Shown here: one piece after another, positions 59,498 to 64,000 of the stretch
How positions within the stretch are numbered: the stretch's first letter is position 1
Layout: the number at the start of each line of letters is the position of its first letter
Assembly (NCBI RefSeq): GCF_016283395.1
Contig: NZ_JAEEMU010000035.1
Location: forward strand, 62,001-126,000
DNA from: Ruminococcus sp.
GTDB lineage: Bacteria; Bacillota_A; Clostridia; Oscillospirales; Ruminococcaceae
Length of the DNA: 64,000 bases
Direction: 5' to 3'
The notes under the pieces: model-generated
Databases searched by the model: none
Told to the model about the DNA's origin: nothing
The model's input: the letters and a program-made list of their open reading frames with translations, nothing else
Translations under genes and position numbers: made by a program

Positions 59498-59684
59498 GAT
59501 ATATACCTCCGTTCATTATAATAACATAAAATAATTAACAGTTTTACATCTATACATTATATTATACCATGAAATATGCCTGCGGTCAAGTACTGCAAAT
59601 GTTCACACAAATTTAACATTTATCCCCGTGACATATGCCTGCATATAATGTATAATGAGATTATAGAGATAAGATCGGAGGGAT

Positions 59685-60908
59685 ATGGCTTTTTTACAGC
59701 CGGATATGAATAAACAAGAGATCAGACGCTATATCTTCATAGCTTTTCTTGCTGTAATGGTATGCGTCATCGTACAGAATTTTTACGTATTTACAAAGCT
59801 CCTTTCCATACTTTTAGGAGCACTCAAACCATTGCTCATAGGCTTCTTCATAGCATATATCTTCAATATCGTAATGAAAGCCTTTGAAAAGCATTATCTC
59901 CCCAAGAGCAATTCGCCTTTCGTCGTCAAAACGCGCCGTCCGATCTGCCTTGTGCTTTCGTTCACGATAGCTGTGGCGGCAATAATACTCATAAGCTATA
60001 TAATAGTCCCCGAGATAGTCAAGGCATTCGGCGTACTTTACGATGAGATACCGCCAGCTTTTACCAAAGCAAAGGACTATGTTACAGATAAGCTGAATGA
60101 ATACCCCGAAATACAGAAAAAAATAGAAAATCTCGAATTCGACTGGGCAAGTATAGCAGGTAAGCTGTCGAAAGTCCTTACTTCGGGAGTTGCAGGCATA
60201 TTATCCTCAGCATGGGGAATAATAGGCGGAGTGACCTCAACTTTGACGAACCTTGTACTTGGTATAATCTTTGCAATATATATGCTTCTCCGCAAGGATA
60301 AGCTCATACGCGACATAAACCGTCTTAGACGCTTATGGTTCAGCGAGAGTGTAAACCGTAAAACATCTCACTTCATGCAGACAGCAAACGAGACTTTCCA
60401 GAGCTTCTTTGTGGGACAGTTCATAGAAGCTATAATCCTCGGAACGCTCTGCTTCATCGGCATGAAGATCCTGAAGCTGCCATACGCCGCTATGTCGGGA
60501 ACTCTTGTTGGAGTTACCGCATTTATCCCTATCGTTGGTGCATTCATAGGCGCAGGACTGAGCGCGTTCATTATCCTTACGGAAAATCCCATGCAGGCAC
60601 TTATATTCATCATCTTCCTGCTGATCTTACAGCAGTTTGAGGGAAACATCATCTACCCAAAAGTTGTCGGTGGAACAGTCGGACTTCCCAGCATCTGGAC
60701 TCTTGCCGCAGTTACTATCGGCGGAGGACTTTTCGGTATCCTTGGAATGCTTTTAGGTGTTCCCCTTGCAGGAACGCTTTATAAGCTCTCCTTTGAAAAG
60801 CTTGAAAGCGCAGAAGCCGAGCGCGGTATAGCTCCCGTTGATGAAAAGCCCGTGAAGAAGCCGAAAAATAAGCCTCAAAAAGCTGTAAAAGCTAAAAAGA
60901 AAAAGTAA
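59685..60908 (+). CDS. AI-2E family permease
   Basis: A 407-aa membrane protein with about eight helices. It has the AI-2E exporter/PerM pattern: ALKPLLIGFFIAYIFN, FVGQFIEAIILGTLCFIG, LVGVTAFIPIVGAFIGA, QFEGNIIYPKVVGGTVGLPS and GILGMLLGVPLAGTLY. Substrate unknown; relatives act in quorum signal export or Na+/H+ exchange. A basic Lys-rich tail follows. GGAGGGATATGG starts it. Confidence 0.9.
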   Translation: MAFLQPDMNKQEIRRYIFIAFLAVMVCVIVQNFYVFTKLLSILLGALKPLLIGFFIAYIFNIVMKAFEKHYLPKSNSPFVVKTRRPICLVLSFTIAVAAIILISYIIVPEIVKAFGVLYDEIPPAFTKAKDYVTDKLNEYPEIQKKIENLEFDWASIAGKLSKVLTSGVAGILSSAWGIIGGVTSTLTNLVLGIIFAIYMLLRKDKLIRDINRLRRLWFSESVNRKTSHFMQTANETFQSFFVGQFIEAIILGTLCFIGMKILKLPYAAMSGTLVGVTAFIPIVGAFIGAGLSAFIILTENPMQALIFIIFLLILQQFEGNIIYPKVVGGTVGLPSIWTLAAVTIGGGLFGILGMLLGVPLAGTLYKLSFEKLESAEAERGIAPVDEKPVKKPKNKPQKAVKAKKKK

Positions 60909-61122
60909 TATCGTAAGGAACTCTGTTTCTTACTGCAAAATCTGTCAAATGCACAAATTGCCCTAACAAGTTCACAACATTTTTATATTCCAAAAGCCCC
61001 GACCGCCCAAACACTTCAATAAACCGATGAAGTCAAAAGGCGGTTTTCACATCGGAAAGATGTTTTGTAATCTGATAAAACCAAAAACGCCGTTTTTTAG
61101 CCCATACGGACATATACAGAGA

Positions 61123-61151
61123 TTGACAAAAATTAATCAATGTGATAATAT
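61123..61151 (+). promoter_or_regulatory. Promoter of the pyruvate formate-lyase operon
   Basis: TTGACA (61123-61128), 17 bases, TAATAT (61146-61151). Upstream in the gap 60909-61190 is the hairpin CCGATG/CATCGG (about 61022-61060). Confidence 0.8.
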
Positions 61152-61190
61152 ATCAGTGGATAATATTTATGTTAAAAGGAGTAATGTGTT

Positions 61191-63299
61191 ATGATCAATA
61201 CATGGCCAAAGGAATGGGACGGCTTCAAAGAAGGCCGCTGGAGCACCACTTCCGTAAACGTTAGAGACTTCATCAAGAAGAACTACACTCCTTACGATGG
61301 CGACGAGAGCTTCCTCGCACCACCTACAGAGGCAACAAAAAAGCTCTGGGAGCAGGTCATGGATCTTTCCCGACAGGAAAGAGAAGCCGGAGGTGTTCTG
61401 GATATGGACACCAAGATCGTTTCCACAATTACATCACATAAAGCAGGATATCTCAACAAGGATCTTGAAAAGATAGTCGGTATCCAGACTGACAAGCCTT
61501 TCAAGCGTTCGTTGCAGCCTTTCGGCGGTATCCGTATGGCTCAGCAGGCTTGCAAGGAATACGGATACGAAGTAGATCCCGAGGTAGTTGAGATCTTCAC
61601 AAAGTACAGAAAGACTCACAATCAGGGGGTATTTGATGCATATACTCCCGAGATGAGACTGGCACGTCATTCCGCTATCCTCACAGGACTTCCCGATGCT
61701 TACGGCAGAGGTCGTATCATCGGCGATTACAGAAGAGTCGCACTCTACGGTATCGACCTCCTTATCGAGGACAAGAAGCACCAGATAGAGACATCGTTAG
61801 TGAGAATGACTTCCAAGAATATCCGTCTCCGCGAGGAGCTTTCCGAACAGGTACGTGCTCTCGGCGAACTCAAGGAGCTTGGCAAGATATACGGCTTCGA
61901 TATCTCAAGACCTGCATCAAATGCGCAGGAGGCTGTACAGTGGCTTTACTTCGGCTACCTTGCAGCAGTCAAGGAGCAGAACGGTGCAGCAATGTCTCTC
62001 GGACGTACTTCCACATTCCTTGACATCTATATACAGCGTGACCTTGAAAAAGGCATACTCACAGAGGAACAGGCACAGGAGCTCATCGACCACTTCATCA
62101 TGAAGCTCCGTATCGTCAAGTTCGCACGTACTCCTGAGTATAATTCACTTTTCTCAGGCGATCCTACATGGATAACGGAGTCTATCGGCGGCGTAAGCGT
62201 TGATGGTAACCACATGGTAACAAAGAACAGCTTCCGTTATCTCCACACTCTTGAAAACCTTGGAACAGCTCCTGAGCCGAACATGACTATTCTCTGGTCA
62301 ACAAAGCTGCCGAGAAAGTTCAAGGAATACTGCGCAAAAATGTCAATCAAGACATCATCTATACAGTACGAGAACGACGACATGATGCGTGTAATTCACG
62401 GCGACGACTACGCTATCGCCTGCTGCGTATCATCAATGGTAGTGGGCAAGGAAATGCAGTTCTTCGGCGCAAGAGCAAACCTTGCAAAGTGTCTGCTCTA
62501 CGCAATAAACGGCGGCGTGGACGAGCGTCTCGGACTCCAGGTAGGTCCTAAGTTCAGACCTGTTGACACTGAGTACCTCAACTTCGATGACGTATGGGAA
62601 AAGTACATGGATATGATGGAGTGGCTGGCAGGACTTTACGTCAACACCCTCAACGTTATCCACTATATGCACGACAAGTACAGCTATGAGAGACTGCAAA
62701 TGGCTCTCCACGACAGAGACGTTAAGCGTTACTTCGCAACAGGTATCGCAGGACTTTCAGTCGTTGCAGACTCGCTTTCGGCTATTAAGTACGCTAAAGT
62801 AAAGCCAATTCGCAAGGATATCGAAATAAAAGACAAGGCAGGCAATGTCACAAGCGTTGCAAAGAACGTTGTCGTTGACTACGAGATCGAGGGAGACTTC
62901 CCGAAATACGGCAATAATGACGACCGTGTAGACAAGCTTGCTGTTGAAGTAGTCCGCAGATTTATGGACTGTGTAAGAAAGCACCACACCTACCGTGACG
63001 GCGTACCTACAATGTCTATCCTCACAATCACATCAAACGTTGTATACGGCAAAAAGACCGGTAATACTCCTGACGGACGTAAACAGGGAGTGCCGCTTGC
63101 TCCGGGAGCTAACCCGATGCACGGAAGAGATACTCACGGTGCAGTAGCTTCACTTTCATCTGTTGCAAAGCTTCCGTTCAGACACGCACAGGACGGTATC
63201 TCCAATACCTTCTCCATAGTGCCAAATGCCCTCGGCAAGGATATGGAGGTATTCGCAGGAGAACTTGACCTTGATAAGCTCAGAGGAGAGGAAAAATGA
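61191..63299 (+). CDS. pflB: Pyruvate formate-lyase core subunit (lacks glycyl-radical domain)
   Basis: A 702-aa formate C-acetyltransferase making acetyl-CoA and formate from pyruvate and CoA. The catalytic cysteines are 411-412 in [20 protein letters not shown], followed by [19 protein letters not shown] and QVGPKFRPV. The N-terminus ([20 protein letters not shown]) is typical. It stops after [14 protein letters not shown] plus a short tail, just where normal enzymes (about 750 aa) continue into the radical domain. That domain is encoded separately at 63664. RBS AAAAGGAG. Confidence 0.95.
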   Translation: MINTWPKEWDGFKEGRWSTTSVNVRDFIKKNYTPYDGDESFLAPPTEATKKLWEQVMDLSRQEREAGGVLDMDTKIVSTITSHKAGYLNKDLEKIVGIQTDKPFKRSLQPFGGIRMAQQACKEYGYEVDPEVVEIFTKYRKTHNQGVFDAYTPEMRLARHSAILTGLPDAYGRGRIIGDYRRVALYGIDLLIEDKKHQIETSLVRMTSKNIRLREELSEQVRALGELKELGKIYGFDISRPASNAQEAVQWLYFGYLAAVKEQNGAAMSLGRTSTFLDIYIQRDLEKGILTEEQAQELIDHFIMKLRIVKFARTPEYNSLFSGDPTWITESIGGVSVDGNHMVTKNSFRYLHTLENLGTAPEPNMTILWSTKLPRKFKEYCAKMSIKTSSIQYENDDMMRVIHGDDYAIACCVSSMVVGKEMQFFGARANLAKCLLYAINGGVDERLGLQVGPKFRPVDTEYLNFDDVWEKYMDMMEWLAGLYVNTLNVIHYMHDKYSYERLQMALHDRDVKRYFATGIAGLSVVADSLSAIKYAKVKPIRKDIEIKDKAGNVTSVAKNVVVDYEIEGDFPKYGNNDDRVDKLAVEVVRRFMDCVRKHHTYRDGVPTMSILTITSNVVYGKKTGNTPDGRKQGVPLAPGANPMHGRDTHGAVASLSSVAKLPFRHAQDGISNTFSIVPNALGKDMEVFAGELDLDKLRGEEK

Positions 63300-63514
63300 T
63301 AACTCCCGATATGCTTGGCAAGACCGATGATCCGTCAGAGCTTGCAGACCTTATTGATCAGCTCATGGAACAGGGCAGCGGTCATGTGAATATAGTCTCG
63401 GAAAACGGCTCGGAACTGAAAGTCAACACCGTAAAGAGTACCGACATATGCGGCACAAAGGGTGCTTGCTGTCAGCCCACCGAGAACGCCATTGACGAAG
63501 ACGACGAATATTGA
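63296..63514 (+). CDS. Small PFL-associated protein resembling a degenerate radical-domain start
   Basis: A 72-aa protein coupled to the core by a 4-base overlap (ATGA) and a GAGG site. [20 protein letters not shown] and [13 protein letters not shown] resemble the linker and first helix-strand of PFL radical domains (LGK..., [18 protein letters not shown]), but the RVSGYAVNF motif is missing. Instead it ends with Cys-containing [14 protein letters not shown] and an acidic tail. Function unknown; it may be a chaperone, regulator or spacer subunit of the split enzyme. Confidence 0.7.
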   Translation: MITPDMLGKTDDPSELADLIDQLMEQGSGHVNIVSENGSELKVNTVKSTDICGTKGACCQPTENAIDEDDEY

Positions 63515-63663
63515 TCAACTCATAATGCAGAATGCATAATTCATAATTATTGTGTCCCCTATCGGGGACAGATCGGAATAATATTTGAATATTTGAGTGA
63601 AAGCGAACTCCACAATTATGCATTATGAATTAAGAATTACGAATTAAAAAAAGGAGGATATAT
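63515..63663. repeat. Intergenic repeats and hairpin between PFL small genes
   Basis: Contains GCATAATTCATAATTATTGTG-type and CACAATTATGCATTATGAAT-type near-inverted repeats around the hairpin TGTCCCC/GGGGACA (63553-63570). AAAGGAGG starts the radical-domain gene. The hairpin could set subunit ratios. Confidence 0.6.
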
Positions 63664-63903
63664 ATGGATAACCAGAAACAGGTCGATAACCTCATTGAAT
63701 TACTTGACGGCTACGTTGAAAAGGGCGGACATCACCTCAATGTAAACGTTTTCACACGGGAAACACTCCTTGACGCTCAGGCTCACCCTGAGAAGTACCC
63801 ACAGCTCACCGTAAGAGTTTCGGGCTACGCAGTTAACTTCGTCAAGCTCACAAAGGAGCAGCAGGACGATGTTATTTCAAGAACTTTCCATTCTTCACTT
63901 TGA
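63664..63903 (+). CDS. Separate glycyl-radical subunit of pyruvate formate-lyase
   Basis: A 79-aa protein that is essentially the C-terminal PFL radical domain: [53 protein letters not shown] with the radical Gly at residue 54, and [15 protein letters not shown]. It resembles stand-alone glycyl radical proteins (GrcA/YfiD), but begins exactly where the core ends. It has its own strong ribosome-binding site and start, so it is translated separately. It probably binds the core to form the active enzyme after activation by a radical SAM activase (not in the window). Confidence 0.95.
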   Translation: MDNQKQVDNLIELLDGYVEKGGHHLNVNVFTRETLLDAQAHPEKYPQLTVRVSGYAVNFVKLTKEQQDDVISRTFHSSL

Positions 63904-63908
63904 TATTA

Positions 63909-63945
63909 CAAAAGGCTGTACCATAATGGTACAGCCTTTTTATCA
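63909..63945 (+). terminator. Terminator of the pyruvate formate-lyase operon
   Basis: AAAAGGCTGTACCAT-AATGGTACAGCCTTTTT, a strong hairpin with T-run after the glycyl-radical gene. Confidence 0.9.
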
Positions 63946-64000
63946 TGTTGAGTTTTTAGCGTAGATACGAAGTATTATGGACGCATCTACCGAGTCAACG

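Noticed and set aside
63280..63670. Split pflB as a sequencing frameshift
   Set aside because: A single indel cannot join the frames: an intact coupled gene, repeats, a hairpin and a new ribosome-binding site lie between the two parts.

Overview
The window looks like the chromosome of an anaerobic, plant-fibre-degrading Ruminococcus-type Firmicute. The evidence is dockerin-bearing secreted proteins (one a GH9 endoglucanase with a CBM3), the SCIFF peptide with its radical SAM maturase, class III fructose-1,6-bisphosphatase, and pyruvate formate-lyase. The species is not determined.

Bases 1 to about 18.5 kb are an AT-rich accessory island. From the left it holds the end of a relaxase overlapping traX; a strong promoter and a structured leader RNA before an HNH endonuclease; a small acidic gene cut off from its terminator by an IS256-family insertion (2596-4086, 9-bp target duplication); a DUF2971 gene; a minus-strand operon of six small unknown genes, four carrying the same leader sequence; a divergent operon led by a ribbon-helix-helix repressor; a small serine recombinase; a Type II restriction-modification locus (controller protein with C-box, two paralogous TdeIII-like endonucleases, two methyltransferases, an HNH endonuclease); a secreted lipoprotein / metal-dependent-hydrolase-like pair; an XRE regulator; and a small RNA sharing its promoter sequence with the secreted pair. 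The island ends at a tRNA-Gln (18532-18603), a plausible integration site whose other end is outside the window.

From 18.5 kb on, the sequence is richer in GC and chromosomal: a VWA lipoprotein, PcrA/UvrD helicase, pyruvate kinase followed by a duplicated pair of membrane proteins, a GNAT acetyltransferase, a Dabb protein, an SDR, FolC, a DUF3795 protein, a dockerin protein, an oligopeptide-binding lipoprotein, a VanY-like peptidase, an AraC regulator, scfA/scfB (SCIFF), a dockerin-SGNH hydrolase, an ABC-F ATPase, a candidate ncRNA, a LacI/GGDEF-like/AraC fusion regulator overlapping a TerY-C zinc protein, a CDF transporter, GH9-CBM3-dockerin, a sugar transferase, tRNA-Thr and tRNA-Leu, fruK-fbp, a DUF1292 protein, a decarboxylase operon behind a promoter with two LexA-like boxes, an Ig-like secreted protein, PP2C plus VWA (TerY-like), an AI-2E-family permease, and pyruvate formate-lyase.

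The most striking feature is the split pyruvate formate-lyase at the right end. The catalytic core (61191-63299) has the Cys-Cys pair but stops before the glycyl-radical domain, which is a separate 79-aa protein (63664-63903) with its own ribosome-binding site. Between them is a 72-aa Cys-containing protein that resembles the start of that domain. The HNH-linked RNA, the twin-endonuclease restriction locus and the repeated-leader operon are the next best candidates for undescribed biology.
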